In this document: positions 1 to 8,777 of the stretch, piece by piece
Numbering within the stretch: the first letter of the stretch is position 1
Layout: every line of letters begins with the position of its first letter
Assembly: GCF_001905465.1 (NCBI RefSeq)
Contig: NZ_LISX01000003.1
Span: 656,565 to 720,564, forward strand
Length of the DNA stretch: 64,000 bases
Direction: 5' to 3'
Source: Kitasatospora sp. CB01950
GTDB taxonomy: Bacteria; Actinomycetota; Actinomycetes; Streptomycetales; Streptomycetaceae
Made by a program: the position numbers and the translations under genes
The notes under the pieces: model-generated
What the model saw: the letters and a program-made list of their open reading frames with translations, nothing else
Database searches by the model: none
Told to the model about the DNA's origin: nothing

Positions 1-35
1 AGCCCGAGCCCGTCGAGGAAAGGACGAGGAGAACC

Positions 36-1334
36 GTGTCGAGACGGAGAGGGACCGATGCCGGTGAGGCGGTCGCCGCGAGTCCGGCGGACCGGCTGAT
101 GCTCGCGGAGGCCCGGGCCGACGTCCACGACTCGCGCGTGCAGGTCGGCGTCTTCAGCCGCATGCCGGGGCCGGCCCCCGCGCTGGACGACCTGAAGGCG
201 CTCCTCGCGGACGCGGTCGACCGGGCGCCGACGCTGTCCTACCGGATCACCGGTCGGGGCCGCCGCGCACGCTGGGAGGTGGACCCCGGGTTCGACATCG
301 GCCGCCACGTGCTGGAGTGCCGGGTCCGGCCCGGCCGGAGCGTCCAGCAGGCGGTCATGGACGCGCTGCGGGCGAACCCGCTGCCGCGCGAGCACCCGCT
401 GTGGAGCGTGATCGTGCTGCACGGCTACCGCCAGGACGAGTTCACCCTCTGCTACCGGGCCCACCACGCCTTCCAGGACGGCATGGCGGTGGCCCGGACC
501 TGCGAAGCCGTCTTCGGCGGAGCCGCCCTGAACCGGCCCGAACCGCTCCCGGCACCGGAACGCCCGCCCGCCAGGCTGCTCCTGACGGTGTTTCGGGAGT
601 TCGGCCGGATCGCCTGGCGGCCCGCCCGCTGGCTGCCCCGCGCGACGAGCAAGGACGGCCCAACTCCGGCTCTGCACACCGCCGTTCTGGATGCCGACGC
701 CGTCCGGGCGGTCGCCGCGGGCACCGGCGCCACACCCGCGCAGATCGCCCTGGCCGTCCTCGCCGGAGCCCTGCGGGCCTGGCAACCCCAGCACTGGACG
801 GACCGGCCCGACCGGAGGCAGCGACGCGGCCTGCCGACGCTCCTGAGCATGAGCCTTCGCCCCTTCACCGACCGCTCAGCCCTGGGAACCCAGGCCGGCC
901 TGCTGCCCGTGGCGCTCCCGTGTGCGGAGCCGTCGCCGCTGCGCCGCCTCGAACAGGTGCGCGCCCACGGTGCGAGCGCCAGGATCAGCCTCCACCACCG
1001 TGCCCAGTCGTACATCTGGCGCCGCCTGCCGTACCCGCTGACCCGGGCCTTCTGGACGGCGTCGGTGTGGGCGTCCCCGGGCTACCTGGTCACCACGTCC
1101 TACATGCTTCCGCCCGGGCTCCGCGGCTCGGTCGTCGACTCCGGAGCGGTCTTCACCGTCCCGCAACTCATGCGCGGTTCGGCCGGGACGGTCCAGTTCA
1201 TCGCCCAGGGCAGCAGCGTCACCGCGTCGCTGCTGTTCGATCCCGCGGTCCCCGGCGTGGAGCGACTGCCGGACCTCATGGCACGCGCGCTCGCCGACCT
1301 CCGGGCAGCCCTGCCGGGCGCCGGCGCCGGGTGA
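36..1334 (+). CDS. WS/DGAT-family acyltransferase (first copy)
   Basis: Member of the wax ester synthase/diacylglycerol acyltransferase and PapA condensing superfamily, which moves an acyl group from CoA or a carrier protein to an alcohol. The hallmark HHxxxDG is present intact as HHAFQDG at about residues 143-149, with the second His the expected general base. The 432-residue length fits the family. GTG start with a purine-rich ribosome site (AGGACGAGGAGA, 21-32). It converges on the SDR/LnmK-like operon that also carries a second acyltransferase, so the two enzymes probably act on one lipid product. Substrate unknown; a polyketide- or sugar-esterifying PapA role is as possible as wax ester synthesis. 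The cluster may continue left of the window. Confidence 0.82.
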   Translation: MSRRRGTDAGEAVAASPADRLMLAEARADVHDSRVQVGVFSRMPGPAPALDDLKALLADAVDRAPTLSYRITGRGRRARWEVDPGFDIGRHVLECRVRPGRSVQQAVMDALRANPLPREHPLWSVIVLHGYRQDEFTLCYRAHHAFQDGMAVARTCEAVFGGAALNRPEPLPAPERPPARLLLTVFREFGRIAWRPARWLPRATSKDGPTPALHTAVLDADAVRAVAAGTGATPAQIALAVLAGALRAWQPQHWTDRPDRRQRRGLPTLLSMSLRPFTDRSALGTQAGLLPVALPCAEPSPLRRLEQVRAHGASARISLHHRAQSYIWRRLPYPLTRAFWTASVWASPGYLVTTSYMLPPGLRGSVVDSGAVFTVPQLMRGSAGTVQFIAQGSSVTASLLFDPAVPGVERLPDLMARALADLRAALPGAGAG

Positions 1335-1347
1335 CCGCGGCGGGCGG

Positions 1348-2271
1348 TCACGGCCGGTCCGGGCCCGGATCGGCCCGGCGGTAGCTGACCGTGCTGACCG
1401 CGATCAGACGTCCCTCCACCCGGACGACCGCGTCCAGGACTTCGCCGAGCGGATCCGTTCGGTGCTGCCGGAGGGTGAGCGTCACGTCCAGGGTGTCGTC
1501 GGGATCGGCGTTGCCGACGTAGTTGATCTTCTGGTCCTCGATGCGGCGGCCGAGAAAGGCCGAACTGTCGCGCCCGAGGACGCGCCACAGCTCCCACAGC
1601 GCGGAGTCCACGACCGAGAAGTAGGAGGCGAAATACATCAGCCCGACCGGATTGAAGTCGCGGGCGAGGTCGACCGGCCGACGGACGGTGTAGCCCCTGG
1701 CGATCGTGAGGTGGTCCGGCTCGTGGTGACGGAACGTGCCGCTGCTGCGGGCGGCCACGCACAGGCGGGGCGCGTAGTACTGCCGGGGGACGGTGGGGAG
1801 GTGCTCGTGGGCGAAGTCGTGCGGCGAGGAGCGTTCGAGCCCGTGATTGCGGTCGGCGGCGGAGCGGGCGACCCAGCGGTTGAAGTTCTCGACGTACAGG
1901 CAGTCGGGGCGGGGCTCCCCGTAGAACTCCCGCCAGTGGAAGGCCGTCGGGTCGACCGTCCCGGCCGGGGACAGGCGGTGCAGGGTCAGGGTCGAGTCGC
2001 CGCCCGCCGCGAAGACGCCCGACACGACGTCGATCCGGTCCCCGAAGGAGAGCCGGTGGGGATGCACCGCGCCGGTGCACTGCGCGTGGAAGTAGTAGAA
2101 CGCCAGGTACGTCGGATCCCCGGACACCGTGCGCGCCGTCAGGACGTCGGTGGAGCAGGCGCTGCTGACCGCGTCCCAGGTCCAGTCCCCGATCCGCGCG
2201 TACAGCTGAGCGTTGAAACCGGACATGGACGGCGTCACCGTGGCCTGCCGGATGACGGTGTTGTGGTTCAT
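1348..2271 (-). CDS. LnmK/Pnap_2097-like double-hotdog biosynthetic protein
   Basis: About 307 residues resembling the LnmK acyltransferase/decarboxylase fold group (Pnap_2097 biosynthesis family). LnmK in leinamycin biosynthesis turns methylmalonyl-CoA into propionyl on a carrier protein. Visible features are an N-terminal GFNAQLYARIGDW-like block and a C-terminal block containing EDQKINYVGNADPDD, then a beta-rich end, as in hotdog proteins. Start chosen at the ATG at 2271 because AAGG lies just upstream; an in-frame start at 2343 would leave only 6 bases after the SDR stop and lacks a ribosome site. Third gene of an operon with the acyltransferase and SDR. Specific chemistry is inferred only from family resemblance; no carrier-protein gene lies in view. 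Confidence 0.55.
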   Translation of the reverse strand: MNHNTVIRQATVTPSMSGFNAQLYARIGDWTWDAVSSACSTDVLTARTVSGDPTYLAFYYFHAQCTGAVHPHRLSFGDRIDVVSGVFAAGGDSTLTLHRLSPAGTVDPTAFHWREFYGEPRPDCLYVENFNRWVARSAADRNHGLERSSPHDFAHEHLPTVPRQYYAPRLCVAARSSGTFRHHEPDHLTIARGYTVRRPVDLARDFNPVGLMYFASYFSVVDSALWELWRVLGRDSSAFLGRRIEDQKINYVGNADPDDTLDVTLTLRQHRTDPLGEVLDAVVRVEGRLIAVSTVSYRRADPGPDRP

Positions 2272-2349
2272 CGGGCCTTCGTCCTGTCCTGTGCGGAGGG
2301 TGCGGATCGCTGCGGACGCCACGCGGGGTTGTCCGTCGGGCACGTGTCG

Positions 2350-3177
2350 TCAGCCGGCGTTCATCCGGAGGACGGCGCGCACGACGGTGTCGGCCACGGC
2401 CGCCGGAACCAGCCGGACGAGCGGGGCCACGGCCGCCTCCGGTCCGACGCCGTAGCGGCGGCGCGGCCTCGGGGCGAGCAGGGCACGGCGCACCGCGCGT
2501 GCGACGCGCTCGGGCGGGACCGGGCGGTGGAGTGCGAGGAGGCGCCGGGTCGCCGCGTAGGCGGCTCCGTGCACGCTGTCCGCCGGGGGCGGGGCGGCGA
2601 GGGCGTCGGTGAGCAGGGGCGTGTCGACACAGCCGGGCTCGATCAGCGAGACCCGGATCCCGCGCGCGGCGACCTCGCAGCGCAGCGCGTCGGTCAGCGC
2701 CTCCAGGGCGTGCTTGCTGGCGCAGTACCAGCCGTTGAGCGGTGTGGCGAACCGGCCGGCGACGGAGCTGATCTGCACGATGCGCCCGCCGCCCCGGCGG
2801 GTCATGCCGGGCAGGACGAGGCGGGTGAGGCGGGCCGCGCCCAGCAGGTTGACCTCCAGGACCTGCCGGGCGTCCGCCTCGGCGACGTCCTCGACAGCTC
2901 CGGGCACCACGACGCCGGCATTGTTCACCAGTGCCCACGGGCCGCCGCCGGTCTGCTCGTCGATCTCGGCGACGGCGTCCTGGCAGGAGACGGGATCGGT
3001 GACGTCCAGCAGGACGGTGCGCAGCTCCAGGCCCGCTTCGGCCGCTGCGGCGGTGAGCTTGGCGGCCTTCTCCTCGGTCCGGGCGGTGGCGACGACCCGG
3101 AACCCGTGGGCGGCCAGGTCCAGCGCGGTGGCCCGGCCGATGCCACTGGTGGCGCCGGTGACGACGACGGTCCTCAT
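2350..3177 (-). CDS. Classical short-chain dehydrogenase/reductase
   Basis: 275-residue SDR. The nucleotide-binding TGxxxGIG motif is TGATSGIG at residues 7-14, NNAG is at about 85-88, a catalytic Ser lies in ISS at 136-138, and the YxxxK dyad is YCASK at 151-155. An Arg after the first beta-strand (TART) suggests NADP(H). The ATG overlaps the stop of the upstream acyltransferase by four bases (ATGA, 3174-3177), so the two are translationally coupled. In this setting it probably reduces or oxidises a keto/hydroxy group on the lipid handled by the neighbouring acyltransferases. Substrate not deducible. The C-terminal 60 residues are Arg/Pro/Ala rich with a hydrophobic end, as in SDRs that associate with membranes. 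Confidence 0.88.
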   Translation of the reverse strand: MRTVVVTGATSGIGRATALDLAAHGFRVVATARTEEKAAKLTAAAAEAGLELRTVLLDVTDPVSCQDAVAEIDEQTGGGPWALVNNAGVVVPGAVEDVAEADARQVLEVNLLGAARLTRLVLPGMTRRGGGRIVQISSVAGRFATPLNGWYCASKHALEALTDALRCEVAARGIRVSLIEPGCVDTPLLTDALAAPPPADSVHGAAYAATRRLLALHRPVPPERVARAVRRALLAPRPRRRYGVGPEAAVAPLVRLVPAAVADTVVRAVLRMNAG

Positions 3178-4421
3178 CGGGCCGCCGCGGCCGCAGGCGC
3201 GGAAGCGTGGACGACCGCCGCGTGGAGTTCGGCGAGCGACTCCGCGAGCAGACCGGGCAGCAGGTCCGCGTCACGCGGCAGGATGCGGAAAGCGGGGTGG
3301 AAGGACACGACGGAGGGCTGCTGGAGGACGACGAATCCACTCGAAGCGGCGGTCGGCCGCGCAGGTGCCACGAGTACCTCCTCGGCTCCCAGCGCGGCGG
3401 CGTCGAGGGGAGTGGAGACGATCGTCACGCCGACCGAGGACGGCGACAGCCGCACCGCGAGCCGGGCCGTCGGGCGGGCGACCGGGCCCGGCAGCCGCAG
3501 CAGGCCGGTCAGGAGCCGGCGGTAGCGGACCAGCTCCTCCAACTCGGCCTGCTCCATGACGAGCCGCAGCCGGCGTTCGGGCCCGGGCTCCGCACAGGGC
3601 AGCGACAGCGGGGCCACGGCCACCCGGTTTCCCAGTCCGTCCCGCTCGCGAGGGCCGCGCAGGCTCATCATCAGGACGACGGGCAGGGAGCGGGCGCCGG
3701 CGTCCCGGCGCTGCGGGACCCACTGCCGCAGGGCTCCGCAGATGACGGCCAGGCAGATCTGGGCGGTGGAGGCCTTGGTGGCGCGCGTGATCTCGTCGAA
3801 CGGTGCGCGGTCCAGGCCGACGGCGGGCCGCAGCCAGGCGCCTTCGGCCGGGTCGGGGTCCGGTTCGGGCTGCCACTGGACGCGCGGTCCGAGAAAGCGC
3901 GGCGCGAACCTCAGGCCCGCCCGCACGGCCGGCAGGTCGGGCAGCGCGAAACGGGCCGGTTCCGCCACCGGGGCCGGAAGGCGGCCTCCCCGGAGCAGCG
4001 CGGCCGTGGTCGCCGCCGCGGCGACGCCGTCCTGAAGGAGATGGGAGACGCGGTAGGCCAGCAGGTGCTCGCCGGGGCGGTAGCCGCTGATCACCTGCAG
4101 GCTCCACGGCGGGCGCCCGGGAAGCCAGGGTCGCTCCAGCGCCGTCGCCAGGCACCGCTCGGGAGTCCAGCCGGCCGGGAAGCGGACGTCCTCGACGTGG
4201 TCCCGCGGGTCGACGCCGCCGGCCGGCTCGAAGTGCAGGCTCCGGCCCCGCCCGGCGAGCCGGTGGCCGAGTGCGGGAATCCGGTCGGCGACGTCGGTGA
4301 GAAGCGCACGGACCTCCTCCGGGGCCGGAGGCTCGCCGAGCTTGCGCAACGCGCAGGAGAAGTGCCAGTACGAGGGGTGCGGAGACCTCTGCTGGTCCGC
4401 CCAGGCGTACCAGTCCGTCAT
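3174..4421 (-). CDS. WS/DGAT-family acyltransferase (second copy), degenerate first His
   Basis: About 415 residues, a second member of the wax ester synthase/DGAT/PapA superfamily. The active-site block reads SHLLQDG near residues 125-131: the first His of HHxxxDG is Ser, while the catalytic second His and the DG are kept. Start assigned to the ATG at 4421, where the protein opens MTDWYAW; the frame is open further upstream but would run into the divergent MMPL promoter. First gene of an operon with the SDR (4-base overlap) and LnmK-like gene. Two unlike acyltransferases around a reductase recall mycobacterial Pap enzymes that acylate a lipid scaffold in successive steps (inference). Confidence 0.78.
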   Translation of the reverse strand: MTDWYAWADQQRSPHPSYWHFSCALRKLGEPPAPEEVRALLTDVADRIPALGHRLAGRGRSLHFEPAGGVDPRDHVEDVRFPAGWTPERCLATALERPWLPGRPPWSLQVISGYRPGEHLLAYRVSHLLQDGVAAAATTAALLRGGRLPAPVAEPARFALPDLPAVRAGLRFAPRFLGPRVQWQPEPDPDPAEGAWLRPAVGLDRAPFDEITRATKASTAQICLAVICGALRQWVPQRRDAGARSLPVVLMMSLRGPRERDGLGNRVAVAPLSLPCAEPGPERRLRLVMEQAELEELVRYRRLLTGLLRLPGPVARPTARLAVRLSPSSVGVTIVSTPLDAAALGAEEVLVAPARPTAASSGFVVLQQPSVVSFHPAFRILPRDADLLPGLLAESLAELHAAVVHASAPAAAAAR

Positions 4422-4617
4422 GGTCAACGGCACCGTGCCGGTGCTCCTGTGGTGCGTCCGTGTGAACACGCAGATCCGCCTCGCAGCCATTCGGTCACTC
4501 TCTGTGCAGACTATGGCGCACGAGGAAGCCGACTCCGCGCTTCCGACACGAACCGCCGCGCGCCCGAATCGTCGACGACCGGGGGATGACGCGGGACCGA
4601 AGAGGGGGATCGGCTCG
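4422..4617. promoter_or_regulatory. Divergent promoter region, acyltransferase operon / MMPL exporter
   Basis: 196 bases between two divergent starts (4421 minus, 4618 plus). It must hold the promoters for the lipid operon and for the exporter. A/T-richer patches lie near 4487-4515, but no convincing -35/-10 pair or operator palindrome could be fixed. A shared bidirectional region fits co-regulated synthesis and export. Confidence 0.45.
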
Positions 4618-6999
4618 ATGGCACGGCCCGCAGTCGGCCGGGGACGACTGTGCGTCCTGGCCTGGATCGTCCTCGCCCTCGCCTCGTGCGCCGTCCTGCC
4701 GGGCGTCCTCGCCAGGACCCACGGCATCCCGCCCGACCTGCCCGGAAGCCCGTCCGCGCAGGCGCACGCCGTACTCGCGCGCGACCTGCCGCAGTTCGGC
4801 GAGGAACAACTCGTCCTCGCCTTCGACTCCGCGACGCTGGGCTCCGACGACGAGGCCTACCAGCAGGTCCTGACCGCGGCCGCCCGCGCCGTGCGGGCCG
4901 CCCCCGGCGGCGCGCACGTGCTGCCGGTCCCCGACAGCCCGGGACGCGACCCCCACCACGCCTACCTGCTGCTCGGCGCACCGGGCGACGCCGCCGAACG
5001 CCAGCGGCTGCTGCCCGCCTGGCAGGCCGCCGCCGAGCACGCCGCCGAGTCCGCCGCCGAGTCCGCGTCGAACGGGCAGGTCCGTGTCGCACTGACCGGC
5101 CTCACGCCCGTCTTCGACGAACTCCAACGGGCCGACCTGCGCGACCTGCGCGGGGTCGAGGCGGTGAGCGTCCCCGCCGCCCTGCTGGTGCTGGTCCTCG
5201 GCCTGGGGTCGGTCGGCGCCGCGCTCGTGCCGCTGCTGTTCGCGGGCCTGGGCGTCCTGGTCGGCATCGGGGCGCTGGCCGCCCTGGATCCGGTGCTGCC
5301 CGTGGACGGCGCGACCCTGACGGTTGCCACGACCGTCGGCTTCGGACTCGGCCTCGACTACTCCCTGCTGATGCTGCTGCGCTACCGCGCCCACCGCGAG
5401 CAGGGGCTCGCGCCCGCCGCGGCCTCGGCCCGCACCAGGGCGACGGCCGGGCGGGCGGTGATGTGGTGCGCGGCGGCGGTCGTCGTCACCAGCGCCGGGC
5501 TGACGACCGTTCCGATCCCGCTCGTCCGCTCCATCGGCGTGGCCGCCGCAGCGACCACCGTGATCACCGCCGCCGTGGCGCTCACCGCCCTGCCGGCGGC
5601 CCTGCCGGGCCTGGACCGCCTGCTGCACCTGGGCCGCGTGCGCCGCCGCCCGGCCCGGACGTCCACCGCTGCCGGCACTTCGGCCGTCGACGCGGCCGTC
5701 GACGCGGCGGACGGTCCAGGCCCTCTCTTCCGGATCTTGTCGGGCGCGCGAAGCCGGATCATCCCGGCTGGAAGCACCGGCAAACCATCCAAGTACACCC
5801 AGTACGAGGACGGTTCGCCGGCACTCCCAGCCGGGCGCCCGACTCCGCGCGCTGATCCGACAAGATCCGGAAGAGAGGGCCTCGTCGCACGCTGCGCCGA
5901 GCACCTGATGCGCCGGCCCTGGCCCTACCTCCTTGCCGCGGTGGGCCTCCTGGTCCTCGCGGCCCTGCCGGCGGGCGGACTGCGGCTGGGACTGAAGGTG
6001 GACCGGACGGCGATCGCCGGTACTGCGGCGGGGGCGGGTCTGAGCCGGCTGGAGCAGGACGGGATGGCCGACATCACCATGATCGTGCTGCCCCATCCGG
6101 CCGGGGCCGGACCCGTGGACACCCTGGCGCTGACCGACGCCCTGAAAGCCGACCCGAGAGTGTCCTCGGCCGGCGCGCTCGACAACGGGCGGAACCTGAC
6201 CGTGGTCGCCGTCGCCGACCGGATCCCCGTCGACAGCCCGGACTCCCCCCGCCTGACCGCCGACCTGCGCGCCCTCGCGGCCCGCAGCCTCCCGGCGGAC
6301 CAGCCGGTCCTCCTCGGCGGGCCCGCAGCCACCCTCGGCGACTTCCACCGCGCCCTCGACCGCGCGCTGTGGCGGGTCGCCGCGATCGCCGTGGCGGGAA
6401 CCTTCCTCCTGATGCTGGTGGCCTTCCGCAGTCTGCTGCTGCCCTTCAAAGCCCTGGCGATGAACGCCCTCTCCACCGCCGCGGCCTACGGCCTGCTGGC
6501 CTGGAGCACCCGGCACACCGACAGCACCGTCAATCTCGCGACCCCGCTGCTCGCGCTGACGATCGTCTTCGGCCTGTCCCTCGACTACGAGGTCTTCATG
6601 GTCCACCGCATCACCGCCCACTACCGTGCCCGCGGCGACTGCCGCCGCGCCGTGGCACTGGGCCTGAGCGAGACCGCCCTGCCGATCACCCTCGCGGCCG
6701 CCACCATGGCCACCGTCTTCGCCGGACTCCTGATCACCCACCGCCAGGACCTCCAACAGCTCGGCTTCCTGGTGGCCGCCGCCGTCCTGCTGGACGCCAC
6801 CCTCATCCGCCTGGTCGTCGTCCCGACCCTCATGCGGCTGCTCGGCCACCTCAACTGGTGGCTCCCCCTGGCCAATCGCCGCAGGCCCGCCCGGCAACCG
6901 GCCCCTGCCGGGAGCCTCCCGAACCAGCTCCCCACCGCTACGGCCCAGCTCCTGAAGACCGCCGGCGGCCCCACCGACGACACACCCGGAGCCCCCTGA
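4618..6999 (+). CDS. MMPL/RND-family membrane transporter
   Basis: 793-residue MMPL-type RND protein. It has a first membrane segment (about 8-30), a periplasmic domain, a five-helix block (about 180-345), a cytoplasmic loop, a seventh helix near 435-455, a second periplasmic domain, and a final helix block ending near 740. The two halves carry the family's GFGLGLDYSLLML and GLSLDYEVFMVHRI motifs, with the Asp-Tyr pair of the proton relay. Start at ATG 4618 behind AGAGGGGG. Family members export lipids in mycobacteria (MmpL7 and MmpL8 beside Pap acyltransferases), which matches the neighbours. The cytoplasmic loop contains a 55-residue in-frame insertion from an inverted-repeat element (separate entry). 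It overlaps the next gene by one base (TGATG). Confidence 0.88.
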   Translation: MARPAVGRGRLCVLAWIVLALASCAVLPGVLARTHGIPPDLPGSPSAQAHAVLARDLPQFGEEQLVLAFDSATLGSDDEAYQQVLTAAARAVRAAPGGAHVLPVPDSPGRDPHHAYLLLGAPGDAAERQRLLPAWQAAAEHAAESAAESASNGQVRVALTGLTPVFDELQRADLRDLRGVEAVSVPAALLVLVLGLGSVGAALVPLLFAGLGVLVGIGALAALDPVLPVDGATLTVATTVGFGLGLDYSLLMLLRYRAHREQGLAPAAASARTRATAGRAVMWCAAAVVVTSAGLTTVPIPLVRSIGVAAAATTVITAAVALTALPAALPGLDRLLHLGRVRRRPARTSTAAGTSAVDAAVDAADGPGPLFRILSGARSRIIPAGSTGKPSKYTQYEDGSPALPAGRPTPRADPTRSGREGLVARCAEHLMRRPWPYLLAAVGLLVLAALPAGGLRLGLKVDRTAIAGTAAGAGLSRLEQDGMADITMIVLPHPAGAGPVDTLALTDALKADPRVSSAGALDNGRNLTVVAVADRIPVDSPDSPRLTADLRALAARSLPADQPVLLGGPAATLGDFHRALDRALWRVAAIAVAGTFLLMLVAFRSLLLPFKALAMNALSTAAAYGLLAWSTRHTDSTVNLATPLLALTIVFGLSLDYEVFMVHRITAHYRARGDCRRAVALGLSETALPITLAAATMATVFAGLLITHRQDLQQLGFLVAAAVLLDATLIRLVVVPTLMRLLGHLNWWLPLANRRRPARQPAPAGSLPNQLPTATAQLLKTAGGPTDDTPGAP
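5718..5882. repeat. 165-bp MITE-like element with 26-bp perfect inverted ends
   Basis: Left end 5718-5743 and right end 5857-5882 are exact reverse complements over 26 bases (core GGCCCTCTCTTCCGGATCTT). They enclose about 113 bases. The whole is 165 bp, exactly 55 codons, and is read through by the MMPL gene without a stop. No clear target-site duplication was found. The ends have the look of IS5-group termini seen in streptomycetes (recollection, not checked). No second copy was noticed in this window. Confidence 0.8.
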
Positions 7000-7580
7000 T
7001 GACCGCCACCCGTCCCACCCGCACCGCGCTGCTCGCCGCGGCAGCCCTCACCGCTGCCCTCGCCCCCGTCGCCGAGGCCGCCGCGCCCCGCCCGGACACC
7101 GCGCAGGCACGCGCCGCGACACCGCTCCTCAGCTGCCGCGTCGCCACCAGCGCGGACGACCCGGTCGCCTTCTCCCCACCGCTGACCTTCCAGGCCCGCA
7201 CCACCCAACTCACCGGCACGCTCGACCTGTTCGACTGCACGTCCCCCGACGGATCCCAGCCGGACCTGGACAGCGGCACCCTGACCCTCCGGGCCACCGG
7301 CCGGGCCGGCTGCAACGGCGCCACCCAGATCACCGGCACCGGCACCATCACCTGGTACGACGGCGCCGGCGAAGAGGCCGGCACCTCCAGCCTGCAGCCC
7401 GTCGGCTCCGTCGACGGCTACAACCCGGGCGACGCCCTCCTCGGCGGAACCGTCACCGACGGCCTGCTCGCCGGAGCCCGCGCGTCGGGAAGCGCGACCC
7501 CCACCGTCGACGTCGACCAGTGTGCCGAAGGGGGAATCTCCACCCTGAACGGCTCCGGCACCATCCGCTTCCTGCCCTAG
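6999..7580 (+). CDS. Secreted protein of unknown function
   Basis: 193 residues with a Sec signal peptide: short Arg-containing N-region, Ala/Leu-rich core and an AEA-A-type cleavage site near residue 28. The mature part is beta-rich, with four cysteines (LLSC, LFDC, GRAGC, VDQC) that could form two disulfides. The start codon shares its A with the stop of the MMPL gene (TGATG), so it is translated by coupling and is almost certainly part of the same transcript. Cotranscription suggests a periplasmic or cell-surface partner in lipid export, but nothing in the sequence shows an enzymatic site. I do not recognise a named family. Confidence 0.8.
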   Translation: MTATRPTRTALLAAAALTAALAPVAEAAAPRPDTAQARAATPLLSCRVATSADDPVAFSPPLTFQARTTQLTGTLDLFDCTSPDGSQPDLDSGTLTLRATGRAGCNGATQITGTGTITWYDGAGEEAGTSSLQPVGSVDGYNPGDALLGGTVTDGLLAGARASGSATPTVDVDQCAEGGISTLNGSGTIRFLP

Positions 7581-7599
7581 GGTCCGCAGGCCCGGCGCC

Positions 7600-7790
7600 G
7601 AGTTCTAGCCAGGCGGCCGGTTCGGTCAGGTACACCATGCTCGCGGTCGCACCGACCCGGTCGAGGACGGGTCCGGCGGACGTCAGCAGCTCGTCCAGGT
7701 CCGGCGCGTCGAGCAGCCCGGCGACCAGGGCCAGTGCGTCGTCGCCATCTCGTCCTCGTTCCGGTCCGGTCGAGGTGCCACCGGGGCCGG
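7600..7790 (-). pseudogene. Remnant reading frame of a lost gene
   Basis: On the minus strand a protein-like frame reads through phrases such as LVAGLLDAPDLDELLTSAG and VGATASMVYLTEP. It then runs into the antisense of the preceding secreted-protein gene. The style recalls the start of a GAF-type sensor, but only about 60 residues survive and no start site is evident. It lies directly downstream of the lipoprotein hydrolase. Confidence 0.3.
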
Positions 7791-8540
7791 TCAGCTGCGG
7801 GCGGGCGCGTGCGCGGTCAGGAAGGTGCGGACGTCCGGGAGGGCGCCGTCGTTGAGCAGCAGGTAGCCGTGGTTGTTGCCGGGGTAGGTCTTGAGCTGCT
7901 TGACGGGGGTGGCGGCGGTGTCGTGCAGTCCCTTGGCGAACTCGGGGTAGCGGCCGTCGCCCTCCTCCGCGGCGAAGAAGGTCGGGACGGTGCCGGTGAG
8001 GACGGCCTTGGCGGCGTTCGACTCGCCGGGAGCGGTCTCGGGCGAGCTGAGCGAGACCACGGCCTTGATCGGCAGCGGCGCGTTCGCCGGGTCGGCGGCG
8101 GTCTCCAGCGAGGCGCTCGCCCCGTTGGACGCACCGACCAGGGCGACCGAGGTGACGCCCTTCGACTTGAGCAGGCTCATCGCGGCCCGCACGTCGGACG
8201 CCCCGCCGCCGTTGACCATCCAGCCGACCACCGCGTACCCGGCGGCGGTGAACTCGGCGTAGTGCGGCTGCCAGTCGCACAGCGAGCCGCCCGCCTGGGG
8301 CGCGAACACCACGCCGACGGTGGCCTTGCCGGCGTCCGAATCCCGGTAGTACGCACCGACGTTGCGGCCGTCGACGGTCAGCCGGGTCGATCCGGCGGCG
8401 GCCTGTTCCGCGGTCAGGCACCCGAAGGTGTCGGCCTTCGCGGTGGGGGCGGCCGCGGTCTTCGGATCGGAGCCGCATCCGGTGGCGGCGAGCAGCAGGA
8501 CTGCGGCGAGCCCGGTCGCGGGCATGGCGAAGCGCTTCAC
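7791..8540 (-). CDS. Alpha/beta-hydrolase-like lipoprotein
   Basis: 249 residues. The N-terminus is a lipoprotein signal peptide with the lipobox ending at Cys22 (LLAATGC). The mature part reads as a dienelactone-hydrolase-like alpha/beta fold: nucleophile elbow GASNG centred on Ser138 and a late catalytic His at about 224 in GNNHGY. The acid residue is less clear. Expected to be anchored on the outer face of the membrane and to cleave an ester or similar bond. The nearest upstream sequence (8541-8650) is its promoter region. It stands alone between decayed sequence on both sides, so its retention suggests function. Substrate unknown. Confidence 0.8.
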   Translation of the reverse strand: MKRFAMPATGLAAVLLLAATGCGSDPKTAAAPTAKADTFGCLTAEQAAAGSTRLTVDGRNVGAYYRDSDAGKATVGVVFAPQAGGSLCDWQPHYAEFTAAGYAVVGWMVNGGGASDVRAAMSLLKSKGVTSVALVGASNGASASLETAADPANAPLPIKAVVSLSSPETAPGESNAAKAVLTGTVPTFFAAEEGDGRYPEFAKGLHDTAATPVKQLKTYPGNNHGYLLLNDGALPDVRTFLTAHAPARS

Positions 8541-8777
8541 GTGTGTGTTCTCCCGTGGGGGTGGGGCCGCGAACGAGCCCGGCCCCGTGGATGTGATCGG
8601 AATCTACGGAGGCCCCGGGGAACCGTCAATGGTCTGTACCAAAGCGTGAGGTTCGGTCACATACCAGCATGTGTAGTGGAGTTGACGCAGGTCGGGCCGA
8701 GGCTGCCGAGCTTCGGGCAGGCAGCTGCGCGACCGTCCCGAAGGGCACCGGCGAGCGACGAGCGACGACCCCGGGAC
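8541..8777. other. Non-coding stretch upstream of the lipoprotein gene
   Basis: Holds the promoter of the minus-strand lipoprotein gene close to 8541. After that it is degenerate sequence leading into the pirin-tail duplication. A short A/T-containing patch at 8620-8675 is the most promoter-like part. No gene could be supported. Confidence 0.35.

Noticed and set aside
1100..3340. Minus-strand open frame of about 746 codons across the lipid operon
   Set aside because: Runs in a different frame through two well-supported genes; composition (Arg, Pro, Ala, His) is that of a GC-rich shadow.
4495..6897. Minus-strand open frame of 800 codons opposite the MMPL gene
   Set aside because: Gly/Gln/Asp/Val-rich antisense shadow with no motif; the plus strand encodes a clear RND transporter.
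36..7580. Reading the left cluster as triacylglycerol synthesis
   Set aside because: A TAG role would not need an MMPL exporter, SDR and LnmK-like protein; the acyltransferases are better left as PapA/WS-DGAT superfamily.
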